From Roseovarius sp. THAF9 (GTDB lineage Bacteria > Pseudomonadota > Alphaproteobacteria > Rhodobacterales > Rhodobacteraceae), in NCBI RefSeq assembly GCF_009363715.1, contig NZ_CP045404.1, positions 3,006,001-3,070,000 on the forward strand: a stretch of 64,000 nt of DNA, given 5' to 3'. Positions 9,356-17,807 of this stretch are shown here, in pieces. Under the pieces are notes generated by a model. That model worked only from the letters and a program-made list of their open reading frames with translations. It was not told the DNA's origin and did no database searches. Each line of letters opens with the position of its first letter. The first letter of the stretch is position 1. Position numbers and translations under genes: made by a program.

Positions 9356-10273
9356 TCAACCCTTTTTCACGCGCCCGAAATCCGGCGCATCCGTATCTTG
9401 CCCGGCCTCGATGATACCACGCCGAATGCTGCGCGTCCGCGTGAAATAATCATGCAGCAAGTCACCGTCCCCGGTGCGGATCGCCCGTTGCAGCGCAAAC
9501 AGTTCCTCGGTGAAGCGCCCCAGCACTTCCAGCGTCGCTTCCTTGTTGGTCAGGAACACGTCGCGCCACATGGTGGGGTCGCTGGCGGCAATCCGGGTAA
9601 AGTCGCGGAAACCGGCGGCGGAATACTTGATGACCTCGCTGTCGGTCACCCGGCGCAGGTCGTCGGCCACGCCAACCATCGTATAGGCAATCAGGTGCGG
9701 CGTGTGGCTGGTCACGGCGCAGACAAGGTCGTGGTGGTCTGCATCCATCTCGTCTGTCCTGGCGCCCATCGCCTGCCACAACGCCTCCAGCCGCTCCACC
9801 GCATCGCGGTCGCTGCCCTCTACCGGCACGATCAGGCAGTACTTGTTCTCGAACAGCTCGGCAAAGCCCGAGCGGGGCCCGGAATGCTCGGTGCCCGCCA
9901 TCGGGTGGGCCGGCACGAAGTGCACGCCTTGCGGCAGATGCGGACCGACCGCCTCGATCACCGCCTTCTTGACCGAGCCGACGTCGCTGACCGTGGCGCC
10001 AGCCTTCAGCGACGGCGCGATCTCTTCCGCCAGCGTGCCCATCACGCCCACCGGAACGCACAGCACCACAAGGTCCGCGCCCTCCACAGCCTCGGCGGCG
10101 CTGTCACAGACCCGGTCGCACAGCCCGATCTCGCGCGCCACGTCGCGCGTCTCCAGCGACCGCGCGAACCCTGTGACTTCGCCCGCCAGACCGGCGCGCT
10201 TCATCGCCCAGAACATCGACGAGGCAATCAGGCCCAGCCCGATCAGCGCAACCCGGTCATAGATCACGCTCAT
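9356..10273 (-). CDS. tyrC: Prephenate/arogenate (cyclohexadienyl) dehydrogenase
   Basis: Oxidative decarboxylation of prephenate or arogenate in tyrosine synthesis. The 305-aa protein starts with the NAD(P)-binding motif [12 protein letters not shown], where GxGxxA/S is typical of TyrA. It contains [19 protein letters not shown] (catalytic histidine region) and [10 protein letters not shown]. There is no chorismate-mutase domain, so it is the monofunctional form. The start is ATG 10273: it overlaps the hisC stop as ATGA, which makes translational coupling likely and rules out a longer frame reaching into hisC. Which substrate is preferred cannot be told from the sequence. Confidence 0.9.
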   Translation of the reverse strand: MSVIYDRVALIGLGLIASSMFWAMKRAGLAGEVTGFARSLETRDVAREIGLCDRVCDSAAEAVEGADLVVLCVPVGVMGTLAEEIAPSLKAGATVSDVGSVKKAVIEAVGPHLPQGVHFVPAHPMAGTEHSGPRSGFAELFENKYCLIVPVEGSDRDAVERLEALWQAMGARTDEMDADHHDLVCAVTSHTPHLIAYTMVGVADDLRRVTDSEVIKYSAAGFRDFTRIAASDPTMWRDVFLTNKEATLEVLGRFTEELFALQRAIRTGDGDLLHDYFTRTRSIRRGIIEAGQDTDAPDFGRVKKG

Positions 10274-11355
10274 TCCGCGTCTCCCATGAACTGGCCCACC
10301 GCGTGCGCGACCCGGCGACAACTGGCCTCGTCACCCACGGTAATCCGCAGGCAATGCGGCAGGTTATACCCCCCGACCCGGCGCACGATCAGACCCTCGG
10401 ATTTCAGGTAGTCGTCACAGGCCTCGGCCTGTTCCTGATCGGCAAAGCGGGCGAGAACGAAATTCGCCAGCGACGTGTCCGACGGGACGCCATGCCCGGC
10501 CAGCGCCTCTGCCAGCCACGCCCGCATCCGCGCATTGTCCGCACGGCATTTGTCGACCCAGGCCTGATCGCGCACCGCGGCCTCGGCCGTGACCAGCGCC
10601 GCCTGGCTCAGGTTGAACGGCCCGCGCACGCGGTTCAGAACATCCACGACATGCGCCGGACCATATCCCCACCCCACGCGCAGCCCGCCCAGCCCGTAGA
10701 TCTTGGAAAAGGTTCGCGTCATCACCACGTTCTCGCGCGCATCGACCAGCGCCGCGCCACCGTCGAACCCCTCGACATACTCGGCATAGGCGCCATCCAG
10801 CACCAGCAGCACGTCCTCCGGCACCCCCTCGGCCAGCCGGGCGATCTCGCCGTCGCCTATCATCGTGCCGGTCGGGTTGTTGGGGTTGGCGAGGAACACC
10901 AGCCGCGTTCGTTTGGTAACCGCTGACAGGATCGCATCCACATCCGTCACCCGCTCGCGCTCGGGCACCTCGACCGGCGTCGCGCCGTTGGACAACGCCG
11001 CGATCTTGTAAATGGCAAAGCCATGCTCGGTATGAATGACCTCATCGCCCGGCCCGGCATAGCACTGGCACAGCAGCGACAGGATCTCGTCACTGCCCAC
11101 GCCACAGACGATCCGGTCCGGATCCAGCCCGTGCACCTCGGCAATTGCGCCCCGCAGGCCGGCATGGTCGGTCGACGGATAGCGGTGCAGATCATACGCC
11201 GTCTTGCGAAACGCGTCCTTCGCCGCCTCGCTCGGCCCAAACGGGTTTTCGTTCGAGCTGAGCTTGACCACGTTGCTTATCCCCTCCACATGGCTCGACC
11301 CGCCCACATATGGGGCGATGTCCAGTATTCCGGGCTGTGGGGTGATTTTGGTCAT
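10270..11355 (-). CDS. hisC: Histidinol-phosphate aminotransferase
   Basis: PLP-dependent fold-I aminotransferase of histidine synthesis; in alphaproteobacteria it may also serve aromatic amino acids, which fits its coupling to tyrC. The 361-aa protein shows [12 protein letters not shown] at the N-terminus, NPNNPTGT, and [15 protein letters not shown], whose lysine binds PLP. The start ATG at 11355 is preceded by GGGAGGAAAG. The first 11 codons of the longer frame are unlikely to be translated. A gap of 384 bases with a MITE-like repeat lies upstream. Confidence 0.93.
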   Translation of the reverse strand: MTKITPQPGILDIAPYVGGSSHVEGISNVVKLSSNENPFGPSEAAKDAFRKTAYDLHRYPSTDHAGLRGAIAEVHGLDPDRIVCGVGSDEILSLLCQCYAGPGDEVIHTEHGFAIYKIAALSNGATPVEVPERERVTDVDAILSAVTKRTRLVFLANPNNPTGTMIGDGEIARLAEGVPEDVLLVLDGAYAEYVEGFDGGAALVDARENVVMTRTFSKIYGLGGLRVGWGYGPAHVVDVLNRVRGPFNLSQAALVTAEAAVRDQAWVDKCRADNARMRAWLAEALAGHGVPSDTSLANFVLARFADQEQAEACDDYLKSEGLIVRRVGGYNLPHCLRITVGDEASCRRVAHAVGQFMGDAE

Positions 11356-11739
11356 GTGATGTCTTTCCTCCCGGGGGCAGCGGCACACACCGCCCGGGGC
11401 CGCAGCGGCCGTGGACAGGCGGTTTTGTTCCGCATTACCGAGACGCGCACGTCCTGACCAGCCCCACCAAGGTCAAATCGCACGAGATGCGGCGCGAAGA
11501 CCACGCCGCGGGCATCAAAAAACCAGCGTCGATGTCAACGTTCCAGCCCCCAGCGCGGAATCAAGGCCGCAGGCCGCCGCGCAATCGACGGGCCGCCTCC
11601 ACGGCACGTCGATACCTCAACATCAGCGCGCCGATCCAAGACTTTGCGGGAACTCTGAGATAAAGCACGCCCGCTCAGACCTCGGATCGACGCACCGCGG
11701 CCCGTCGATGGCGCGGCTCAGCGCTTATCGCCCGGCCCC
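11356..11739. other. Intergenic gap between hisC and homospermidine synthase
   Basis: 384 bases without a convincing gene. Bases 11553-11719 are an inverted copy of the MITE-like repeat described separately. The remainder (11356-11552) should hold the hisC promoter, since hisC is transcribed leftward from 11355, but I see no clear -35/-10 pair. Confidence 0.6.
11553..11719 (-). repeat. MITE-like intergenic repeat, copy 3 (inverted)
   Basis: Read on the minus strand, the ends match the copies at 14374 and 23153: the right end has GCGCGG-GGCCTGCGGCC-TTGATTCCGCGC, and the inner arms 11573-11597 and 11696-11718 are inverted repeats (GCCGCGC-ATCGACGGGCCGC). The interior has diverged most in this copy. 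No reading frame is shared, so it is a non-coding mobile or structural element. Confidence 0.6.
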
Positions 11740-13161
11740 TCACGACGCCAGCACGTTCCGGAAAAGCCACGGATCGCTCTCGTCGATATCCTCGGGGAAA
11801 TGCTCCCAGCGGTCCTGCAGGGGCGTCCAGTCGGTGTAATGCGCCTCGACCGGACCCAGATACGGGCGCTGCACCTCAAGGCACCGGGCGTGGTCCATCT
11901 CGTCGGTCTCCACGATCCCCGCCTCCGGGTTCTCCAGCGCCCAGACCATGCCCGCCAGCACCGCGCTCGTCACCTGCAACCCGGTGGCGTTCTGGTAGGG
12001 CGCCAAATCCTTGGTTTCCTCGTTCGACAGGCGCGAACCATACCACATCGCGTTCTTCTCATGCCCGTAAAGCAGCACGCCCAACTCGTCGATGCCGGTC
12101 ACGATCTCGTCCACGTCCAGAATCTCGTGCGTGGTCTGCTGCCGCCCCGCGCCGAACATCTCGTGCAGCGACAACACCGCGTCGTCGCAGGGGTGATAGG
12201 CATAATGGCAGGTGGGCCGGAACTCCGGCGCCTCCGGCGCGCCCACGGTGTAGAAATCGGAAATCGAGATCGCCTCGTTATGCGTCACCAGGAACCCGAA
12301 TTGCGGCCCCGGCGTCGGGCACCACGTGTGCACACGGGTGATCGCGCCGGGCCGTTCCAGCCAGATCCCTGCCCGACAGCCGGTCTCGTGGCTGTGCCCG
12401 TTTTCCGGGAACCACGTCTCATGCGTGCCCCAGCCCAGCTCGGCGGGCTGGAACCCTTCCGCGATGAACCCCTCGACGGACCACGTATTCACGAAGGTCC
12501 CCCGTGGCCGTGGCAGGGCGCGCGCCTGCGTGTCCCGCTCAGCGATATGCACGCCTTTGACGCCCAGCCCTTGCATCAACCTGGCCCAGCCGTCTCGATC
12601 TCCGGGCGCGGCGGCATCCTTGCCTGTATCGCGGGCCAGCGTCAGCAACGCCTCTTTCACGAACCAGCTGACCATCCCGGGGTTGGCCCCGCAACAGCTC
12701 ACCGCCGTGGTCCCGCCCGGATTGGCCGCCTTCTCGTCCCGCACCGCCTGTCGCAGCGCATAGTTCGTCCGCGCCGCGTTGTCTGCCGTGTCGAAGTAAT
12801 AGCCCGCCCACGGCTCCACCACCGTGTCGATATACAGCACACCCTGCTCACGGCAGAACTTCATCAGGTCGAGCGACGATGTATCCACGCTCAGGTTCAC
12901 CACGAACCCCTTGCCCGGCTCAATGAGCCCGCCCAGCAATTCGCGGTAATTCTCCTGCGTCACCGCCTCGGGCACGAAGCGCAGTCCCAGTTCGCGCAAA
13001 GCCTCGTGATTGGCCGCGTTCGGCTCGATCACCACGAACTTGTCCGCATCATAATCGAAATGCCGCTCGATCAGCGGCCACGTTCCCTTCGCGATCGACC
13101 CGAAGCCGATCATCACGATGGTCCCGTCGATGCGCCCGTACTTGGGAAAATCCTGTACCAT
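11740..13161 (-). CDS. hss: Homospermidine synthase
   Basis: NAD-dependent enzyme that makes homospermidine from two putrescines (or putrescine plus spermidine) in the cytosol. The 473-aa protein has a Rossmann start GTIVMIGFGSIAKGTWPLIERHF, then VNLSVDTSS, YIDTVVEPW and SCCGANPGMVSWFVKEAL, all characteristic of bacterial homospermidine synthases related to saccharopine reductase. I use ATG 13161 because GGAGGAG sits 8 bases upstream; an upstream GTG at 13179 would bury that site. It is a single gene, separated from rpsD by the rpsD terminator. Confidence 0.93.
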   Translation of the reverse strand: MVQDFPKYGRIDGTIVMIGFGSIAKGTWPLIERHFDYDADKFVVIEPNAANHEALRELGLRFVPEAVTQENYRELLGGLIEPGKGFVVNLSVDTSSLDLMKFCREQGVLYIDTVVEPWAGYYFDTADNAARTNYALRQAVRDEKAANPGGTTAVSCCGANPGMVSWFVKEALLTLARDTGKDAAAPGDRDGWARLMQGLGVKGVHIAERDTQARALPRPRGTFVNTWSVEGFIAEGFQPAELGWGTHETWFPENGHSHETGCRAGIWLERPGAITRVHTWCPTPGPQFGFLVTHNEAISISDFYTVGAPEAPEFRPTCHYAYHPCDDAVLSLHEMFGAGRQQTTHEILDVDEIVTGIDELGVLLYGHEKNAMWYGSRLSNEETKDLAPYQNATGLQVTSAVLAGMVWALENPEAGIVETDEMDHARCLEVQRPYLGPVEAHYTDWTPLQDRWEHFPEDIDESDPWLFRNVLAS

Positions 13162-13200
13162 GCTCTGCGTCTCCTCCACTTACAAATGCCTTACAAATGC

Positions 13201-13228
13201 AAAAGGCCGCGCCCAGCGGCACGGCCTT
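13201..13228 (-). terminator. Rho-independent terminator of rpsD
   Basis: On the minus strand, AAGGCCG / CGGCCTT pairs with extra GCC/GGC pairs and a short loop, followed by TTTT. It starts 28 bases past the rpsD stop. Just beyond it, 13181-13200 contains a direct repeat of TACAAATGC. Confidence 0.55.
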
Positions 13229-13256
13229 CCGGATCACGGGCTGCAGACCTAAAAAC

Positions 13257-13877
13257 TTAGTTCTGCGCGTAGAATTCGATGACGAGGTTCGGTTCCATCA
13301 TCACCGGGTACGGCACGTCGCCCAGGCTCGGTGTCCGCACGAAAGTGGCGGTCATCTTCGAGTGGTCGGCGTCGATATAGTCCGGCACGTCGCGCTCGGG
13401 CAGCTGCGTGGCTTCCAGGATAGCGGCCATCTGCTTCGAACGGTCACGAACCTCGATCACGTCGCCCTCTTTAACACGATAAGAGGGGATGTTCACCAGC
13501 TTGCCGTTCACGCGAACGTGACGGTGGTTCACGAACTGACGCGCGGCAAAGATGGTCGGCACGAACTTGGCGCGGTAGACGACCGCGTCCAGACGGCGCT
13601 CCAGCAGGCCGATCAGCAGTTCGCCGGTGTCGCCTTTCAGACGCTCGGCCTCACTGAAGATGCGGCGGAATTGCTTCTCGGTCAGGTCGCCGTAATAACC
13701 CTTCAGCTTCTGCTTGGCACGCAGCTGCAGGCCGAAGTCGGAAATTTTTGCCTTGCGGCGCTGGCCGTGCTGGCCGGGGCCGTATTCGCGGCGGTTGACC
13801 GGGGATTTCGGACGCCCCCAGATGTTTTCGCCCATCCGGCGGTCGATCTTGTATTTGGCAGCCGTTCTCTTTGTCAT
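13257..13877 (-). CDS. rpsD: 30S ribosomal protein S4
   Basis: Primary 16S rRNA-binding protein that nucleates assembly of the 30S body. The 206-aa protein has the usual N-terminal region ([22 protein letters not shown]) and the S4 RNA-binding domain ([12 protein letters not shown]... [13 protein letters not shown], about residues 95-160). Length is normal for alphaproteobacteria. It stands alone rather than in the alpha operon, as is usual in this class. A GGAGATCAG ribosome binding site precedes the ATG. The upstream 344-base gap probably holds its promoter. Confidence 0.98.
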   Translation of the reverse strand: MTKRTAAKYKIDRRMGENIWGRPKSPVNRREYGPGQHGQRRKAKISDFGLQLRAKQKLKGYYGDLTEKQFRRIFSEAERLKGDTGELLIGLLERRLDAVVYRAKFVPTIFAARQFVNHRHVRVNGKLVNIPSYRVKEGDVIEVRDRSKQMAAILEATQLPERDVPDYIDADHSKMTATFVRTPSLGDVPYPVMMEPNLVIEFYAQN

Positions 13878-13911
13878 CGACTGATCTCCTTCTCAATGTG
13901 CTTCCACGCCT

Positions 13912-13940
13912 TGATCCGAAAACCGGTTTCCACTTTTCGG
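13912..13940. repeat. CCGAAAACCGGTTTCC-type palindromic repeat
   Basis: The segment contains CCGAAAACCGGTTTCC followed by ACTTTTCGG, giving CCGAAAA...TTTTCGG arms around an ACCGGT core. From memory, very similar palindromes are scattered through intergenic regions of rhizobia and other alphaproteobacteria. It lies 35 bases upstream of the rpsD start, in the leader or promoter region. The rest of the gap from 13878 to 14140 shows only small inverted repeats (13961-14010) and no gene. Confidence 0.5.
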
Positions 13941-14140
13941 GGCGTGGACAGGAAGGGCGTTGTCCTTTCCGTGGATTTTGCCACGGCGACAGGCTTCCCC
14001 TTGCGGGGGCCACCAACACCAATGAAGCCGCGCTTATATAAGGGTTCGTGGCGGAGTCAACACCGTCATCGCCAGCCCTTGGGTTTTCTTTAGTGCGCAA
14101 CGATTCAAGAGGGCGACCAAGCAATCGCACCGCAGCATCA

Positions 14141-14173
14141 TTGACTTTCCGTAACTACATTGTATATACAATG
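14141..14173 (+). promoter_or_regulatory. Promoter and 16-bp palindromic operator of the 38-codon ORF
   Basis: TTGACT (14141-14146) is separated by 18 bases from TATACA (14165-14170), a good sigma-70-like pair. The -10 lies inside the perfect palindrome CATTGTATATACAATG (14158-14173), which looks like a binding site for a dimeric repressor such as a GntR-type protein. A closely related site lies upstream of the gene at 59659. Confidence 0.55.
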
Positions 14174-14221
14174 CATCTACAATAATACTGGCGTCCCGCC
14201 ATCCTCTCAGGAGTAAATGAA

Positions 14222-14338
14222 ATGTCCCTTATTCACGCCCGCAGCGTTCTGGTACGCAACCGTCTCGACTGGTCCACCCCTCATCTAGGCTGGCTGCCCC
14301 GCCGCGTGTATCAGCGTTTCTTCAAGCCTCAGGTTTGA
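14222..14338 (+). CDS. Putative 38-aa basic small protein
   Basis: A short frame starting ATG TCC CTT, preceded by CAGGAG at 8-base spacing and by the promoter at 14141. The product (MSLIHARSVLVRNRLDWS... ending RVYQRFFKPQV) is basic, with six arginines and two tryptophans. I do not recognise a family. The combination of promoter, operator, RBS and ORF supports a real small gene, but no homology can be checked here. It stands between divergent rpsD and a repeat, so it is monocistronic. Confidence 0.5.
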   Translation: MSLIHARSVLVRNRLDWSTPHLGWLPRRVYQRFFKPQV

Positions 14339-14373
14339 ATGAAGCTGGCGAACGCGTTGTGCCATGCTCTTGT

Positions 14374-14548
14374 AAGCCGCGCGATCGCCAAACCGTGGGA
14401 TCGCGACGCAACGAGACTTCGGCGCGCATTATTCCAGCCAGACCAGAACAACCTTCAGTCGACGCGCCAACTCCAGCCAATCGCCAGCCCGATGGTGCAG
14501 TCTGGCAATCGCGCGGCGGCGCGGCAAGCCGCGCCTTTATTCCGCGCG
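14374..14548 (+). repeat. MITE-like intergenic repeat, copy 1
   Basis: It shares with the copy at 23153 the left end AAGCC-GCGAT-GCCA-ACCG, the internal block CCAATCGCCAGCCCG, and the right end GTCTGGC-ATCGCGCGG followed by ATTCCGCGCG. Left and inner-right arms are inverted repeats. The element fills most of the gap 14339-14650; the rest of that gap holds the short GTAGGG repeat. Confidence 0.65.
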
Positions 14549-14603
14549 TGCACACTTGGAAAACCGCGGTCCCGAACCTGATCCGGGACCTCTCGCCGCT
14601 TTC

Positions 14604-14626
14604 GTAGGGTGGGTGAAAACCCACGC
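14604..14626. repeat. Short GTAGGGTGGGT-type hairpin repeat, copy 1
   Basis: Contains a perfect hairpin GTGGGT-GAAA-ACCCAC. Its GTAGGG pairs with CCCTAC at 14647-14652, which is the reverse complement of the mrpG stop region, so a larger stem-loop can form at the end of the mrp operon. A 21/23 match in the other orientation is at 51426. Confidence 0.55.
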
Positions 14627-14650
14627 ATCTCAAGCCAGAAAGGGCGCGCC

Positions 14651-15049
14651 CTACTCTTGCGCCTTCGCCGCGTCCGCCTCGGCCTCTCTTTCTAGGTCCG
14701 GGTCCTTCAGCGTCGACCACGTGTCGTCACGCGGCGGTGCGGGCGGCGTATCGCAGGCCCGTTTGTGGATGTTCACCTTGGCGATGAAATGCGCCGAGAT
14801 GGGCGCCGTCACGAACAGGAACGCCATGATCAGCGGCTCGTGATAGGACGTGTCGCCGATCAGGAACGAGTGTATCATCGACGCCAGCAGGAACATCCCG
14901 ATCCCGAGCGTGCCCACCTTCGTGGGCGCGTGCAGGCGCGTCATCGGGTCGTTGAACTTCAGCAGGCCGAACACACCGACCAGCACGAAGCCCGAACCCA
15001 CCAGCAGGCAGAACGCGACGGCAAGATTTCCGATCTCCAACCAGCTCAT
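14651..15049 (-). CDS. mrpG: Mrp Na+/H+ antiporter subunit G
   Basis: Last gene of the multi-subunit antiporter operon. The 132-aa protein has three membrane helices (about residues 5-30, 42-62, 68-90) with the MrpG motifs LLKFNDPMTRLHAPTKVGTLG and PLIMAFLFVTAPISAHFIAK. A hydrophilic tail of about 35 residues is longer than in many homologues. The start overlaps the mrpF stop as ATGA. The complex exchanges cytosolic Na+ for external protons and supports pH and salt tolerance. Confidence 0.92.
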   Translation of the reverse strand: MSWLEIGNLAVAFCLLVGSGFVLVGVFGLLKFNDPMTRLHAPTKVGTLGIGMFLLASMIHSFLIGDTSYHEPLIMAFLFVTAPISAHFIAKVNIHKRACDTPPAPPRDDTWSTLKDPDLEREAEADAAKAQE

Positions 15050-15333
15050 TCGATGATGTCCCCCCTCAGGATGAACCGCGCCAGCGCCACCGTGGACACG
15101 AAACCCAGCATCGCGATCAACAGCGTGACCTCGAAATAGACCTGGACGCCTTGGTAGATGCCCACCATCACCACCAGCCCCAGCGCGTTGATTACCATCG
15201 TGTCCAGCGCAAGGATCCGGTCGCCCGGTGTCGGCCCCATCACCAGCCGCACCATCGACAAAAGCTGCCCCAGCGCCAGCGCGACAAAGGAAATGACGAT
15301 GGCAATATCCATGATGTCAGCAGGGTTGCTCAT
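15046..15333 (-). CDS. mrpF: Mrp Na+/H+ antiporter subunit F
   Basis: The 95-aa protein has three membrane helices. The conserved MrpF centre is GPTPGDRILALDTM, followed by a third helix and the short tail FILRGDIIE. It overlaps mrpE upstream and mrpG downstream by 4 bases each (ATGA), so translation is coupled. Confidence 0.92.
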   Translation of the reverse strand: MSNPADIMDIAIVISFVALALGQLLSMVRLVMGPTPGDRILALDTMVINALGLVVMVGIYQGVQVYFEVTLLIAMLGFVSTVALARFILRGDIIE

Positions 15334-15830
15334 GCGAAAATCTCCTCCAGCCGGGCCTCGTAGCGGGTCTTGATCTCGTCGCGCACCGCGTCCGGGTCAT
15401 CGGTGTGCAACACATGCACCAGCAGGCTGTGCCCCTCGTCGGACAAATCCGACGACACGGTGCCGGGCGTCAGCGTGATCGTCCCCGCGAGGATGGTAAT
15501 CGCCTCGGGCTTCACCAGGTCCAGCGGCACCACGATCCACGCGGGTTTCAGCTTGTCGTTCGGCACCGTCAGCACGATCCACGCCACCTCCAGGTTGGCG
15601 ATTATGATATCCTTGATCACGATCATGCTGTAGGTGAACATCTTGAACAGGCGGAACCCCTCGGGCGTGTCCGGCCACCAGATCGACGTTATCCACGGGA
15701 TGATGATGCCCAGGATCAACCCGAAAACCGCCATCCCCGCCGAGAATTCGTTCTGCAACAGGATCCAGACAAGTGTCAGCAGCAGGGTTAGATATGGATG
15801 CGGGAACACCCAGTAGAACGCGCGTGTCAT
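15330..15830 (-). CDS. mrpE: Mrp Na+/H+ antiporter subunit E
   Basis: The 166-aa protein starts MTRAFYWVFPHPYLTLLLTLVW, with two or three N-terminal helices and the MrpE cytosolic part (VIKDIIIANLEVAWIVL..., AITILAGTITLTPGTVSSDLSDEG). ATG 15830 lies one base after the mrpD stop; a longer frame running into mrpD is not credible. Confidence 0.92.
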   Translation of the reverse strand: MTRAFYWVFPHPYLTLLLTLVWILLQNEFSAGMAVFGLILGIIIPWITSIWWPDTPEGFRLFKMFTYSMIVIKDIIIANLEVAWIVLTVPNDKLKPAWIVVPLDLVKPEAITILAGTITLTPGTVSSDLSDEGHSLLVHVLHTDDPDAVRDEIKTRYEARLEEIFA

Positions 15831-15831
15831 G

Positions 15832-17451
15832 TCAGTGCCCCCCGTTCTCTTGCTTGTCCGCGCCATAGGCCGCGTCGCTGTCGCCATGGTCGTCATCGCC
15901 ATAGCCACCCTTGGCCTTGTCCTCGGGCCGGCCCAGCTTGCCCGGCGTCTCCAGCACTGTCGAGATGTATGGCTCCGGCGCGAACAGCTGCGCCGAGATT
16001 GCCCGCGTGTAGCCATGCACCTGCCCGGCAAAGACCGTGTGCGCGATCAGCAGCGCGATCAGCCCGCCCACGGCGGAATAGCTCAGCACCGACGGTGCCG
16101 CCACCACCGGCGCCCCCTCGGGCGGCGCGATACTGCGCGCCTTCCAGAAGACATTGCTGCCCGCCCGGGCAAACCCGACTATGCTTATCAGGCTGGACAC
16201 CAGCACCACCGCCCAGATCCACGGCATCTGCGCACTGTCATAGGCCGCGTCCAGCACCAGCAGCTTGCCCAGGAAGCCCGACAACGGCGGCAGCCCCGCC
16301 ATGGCAATCGCGCCAACGAAGAACATCCCCGCGGTCAACGCCGCGCCCGACACTGGCGGCTGCGCCGTCAGGGTCGGGTTGTCGCGCCCCGCCCGCGCCA
16401 GATCGGTGATCAGGAACAGGATCGCGCCCGCCAGCGTCGAATGTACGATATAATAAAGCGCCGCGGCGATCCCGGCCTCGGTGAACAGCGCAATCGCCAC
16501 CATCACCATGCCCATCGACCCGATGATCGAAAAGGCCACCAGCCGGTCCAGCTTCTTCGCCGCCAGCACACCGATCATCCCGATCGCCAGCGAGATCAAC
16601 GCGGCCGGCATCAGCCACACCACGTGCAGCCCCGCCGTCGCCTCAAGGTCGGGCGGGAAGATCATCGTATAGACCCGGATGATGGCATAGGCCCCCACCT
16701 TGGTCATGATCGCAAAGAGGGCCGCCACGGGTGCGGGCGCCTCGGCATAGCTCGACGGCAGCCAGAAATGCAGCGGCACCAGCGCCGCCTTGATCGCAAA
16801 GACCAGCAAGAGCAGCACGGCAGCCACGCGAATCCCCACGGTCTCCTCCGCGCCGATCCGTGTCACCCGCTCGGCCAGGTCCGCCATGTTCAGTGTCCCC
16901 GCCTCGGCATAGATCGAGCCCAGCGCGAACAGAAACAGCGTGGAGCCGATCAGGTTATACAGAACATACTGCACCCCGGCCCGCAGCCGCGCGTTGCCGC
17001 CGGCGTGGATCATCAGGCCGTAGGAGGCAATCAGCAGCACCTCGAAAAACACGAACAGGTTGAACAGGTCGCCCGTCAGGAACGCCCCCATGATCCCCAT
17101 CAGCTGGAACTGAAAGAGGGCGTGGAAATGCCACCCCCGCTCGTCCCATCTCGACCCGATGGCGTATAGCAGCACGAACAGCGCCAGCACGGAGGTCAGC
17201 AGCACCATCAGCGTCGACAGCCTGTCGCCCACCAAAACGATGCCAAAGGGCGCGGCCCAGTCGCTCAACTGATAGAGGATCACGTCGCCGCCCGACACGG
17301 ACCACGCCAGACTGGCCGAAATGGCGATCAGCGCCACGACACCCGCGACAGAAAATGCCCGCTGAATCCCGAAATGAAACCGTGCGGCCAGCACGATGAA
17401 CGGCGCCAGCAGCGCCGGCAGCACGACGGGCGCGATAATCCAATGGGTCAT
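15832..17451 (-). CDS. mrpD: Mrp Na+/H+ antiporter subunit D
   Basis: The 539-aa polytopic membrane protein is homologous to the NuoM/NuoN antiporter-like subunits of complex I. Visible marks are FFEVLLIASYGLM (key glutamate in an early helix), AIKAALVPLHFWLPSSYAEAPAPVAALFAIMTKVGAYAI (proton-path lysines and histidine), and IGSMGMVMV. About 14 helices are expected, and the hydrophobicity pattern fits. The hydrophilic C-terminus (GRPEDKAKGGYGDDDHGDSD) is acidic. It overlaps mrpC by 4 bases. Confidence 0.93.
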   Translation of the reverse strand: MTHWIIAPVVLPALLAPFIVLAARFHFGIQRAFSVAGVVALIAISASLAWSVSGGDVILYQLSDWAAPFGIVLVGDRLSTLMVLLTSVLALFVLLYAIGSRWDERGWHFHALFQFQLMGIMGAFLTGDLFNLFVFFEVLLIASYGLMIHAGGNARLRAGVQYVLYNLIGSTLFLFALGSIYAEAGTLNMADLAERVTRIGAEETVGIRVAAVLLLLVFAIKAALVPLHFWLPSSYAEAPAPVAALFAIMTKVGAYAIIRVYTMIFPPDLEATAGLHVVWLMPAALISLAIGMIGVLAAKKLDRLVAFSIIGSMGMVMVAIALFTEAGIAAALYYIVHSTLAGAILFLITDLARAGRDNPTLTAQPPVSGAALTAGMFFVGAIAMAGLPPLSGFLGKLLVLDAAYDSAQMPWIWAVVLVSSLISIVGFARAGSNVFWKARSIAPPEGAPVVAAPSVLSYSAVGGLIALLIAHTVFAGQVHGYTRAISAQLFAPEPYISTVLETPGKLGRPEDKAKGGYGDDDHGDSDAAYGADKQENGGH

Positions 17452-17807
17452 TGCTGGCCCTCCGCCTGCGCGTCGTCTTCTTCGTCCGGCTGGTCGTCCA
17501 CATGGTCGTCATCCGCGCCCAGGAACGACCCAAGCGCGATCATCACCACGACCGCGGTCATCCCGAACGAGATCACAATGGCCGTCAGCACCAGCGCCTG
17601 CGGCAGCGGGTCGGTATAGGTCTCCACCCCGTCAACCAGAACCGGCGGCGCCCCCACGGTCAGCCGCCCCGAGGCGAACAGGAACACGTTGACCGCATAG
17701 GTCAGCAGCGAGATCCCAAGGATCACCGGGAACGTCCTCAGCCGCAGCACAAGGTAAAGCCCGCCCGCCGTCATGACGCCGATGGCCGATGCAACAAGAA
17801 ACTCCAT
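17448..17807 (-). CDS. mrpC: Mrp Na+/H+ antiporter subunit C
   Basis: The 119-aa, three-helix protein is similar to NuoK. The signature LRLRTFPVILGISLLTYAVNVFLFASG sits in the middle, and DPLPQALVLTAIVISFGMTAVVVMIAL forms the third helix. A hydrophilic acidic tail follows. The start overlaps the mrpA stop as TGATG. Confidence 0.93.
   Translation of the reverse strand: MEFLVASAIGVMTAGGLYLVLRLRTFPVILGISLLTYAVNVFLFASGRLTVGAPPVLVDGVETYTDPLPQALVLTAIVISFGMTAVVVMIALGSFLGADDDHVDDQPDEEDDAQAEGQQ

Noticed and set aside
15330..16031. Long N-terminal extension of mrpE
   Set aside because: The extra residues are read out of frame from mrpD; ATG 15830 directly after the mrpD stop gives the normal MrpE length.
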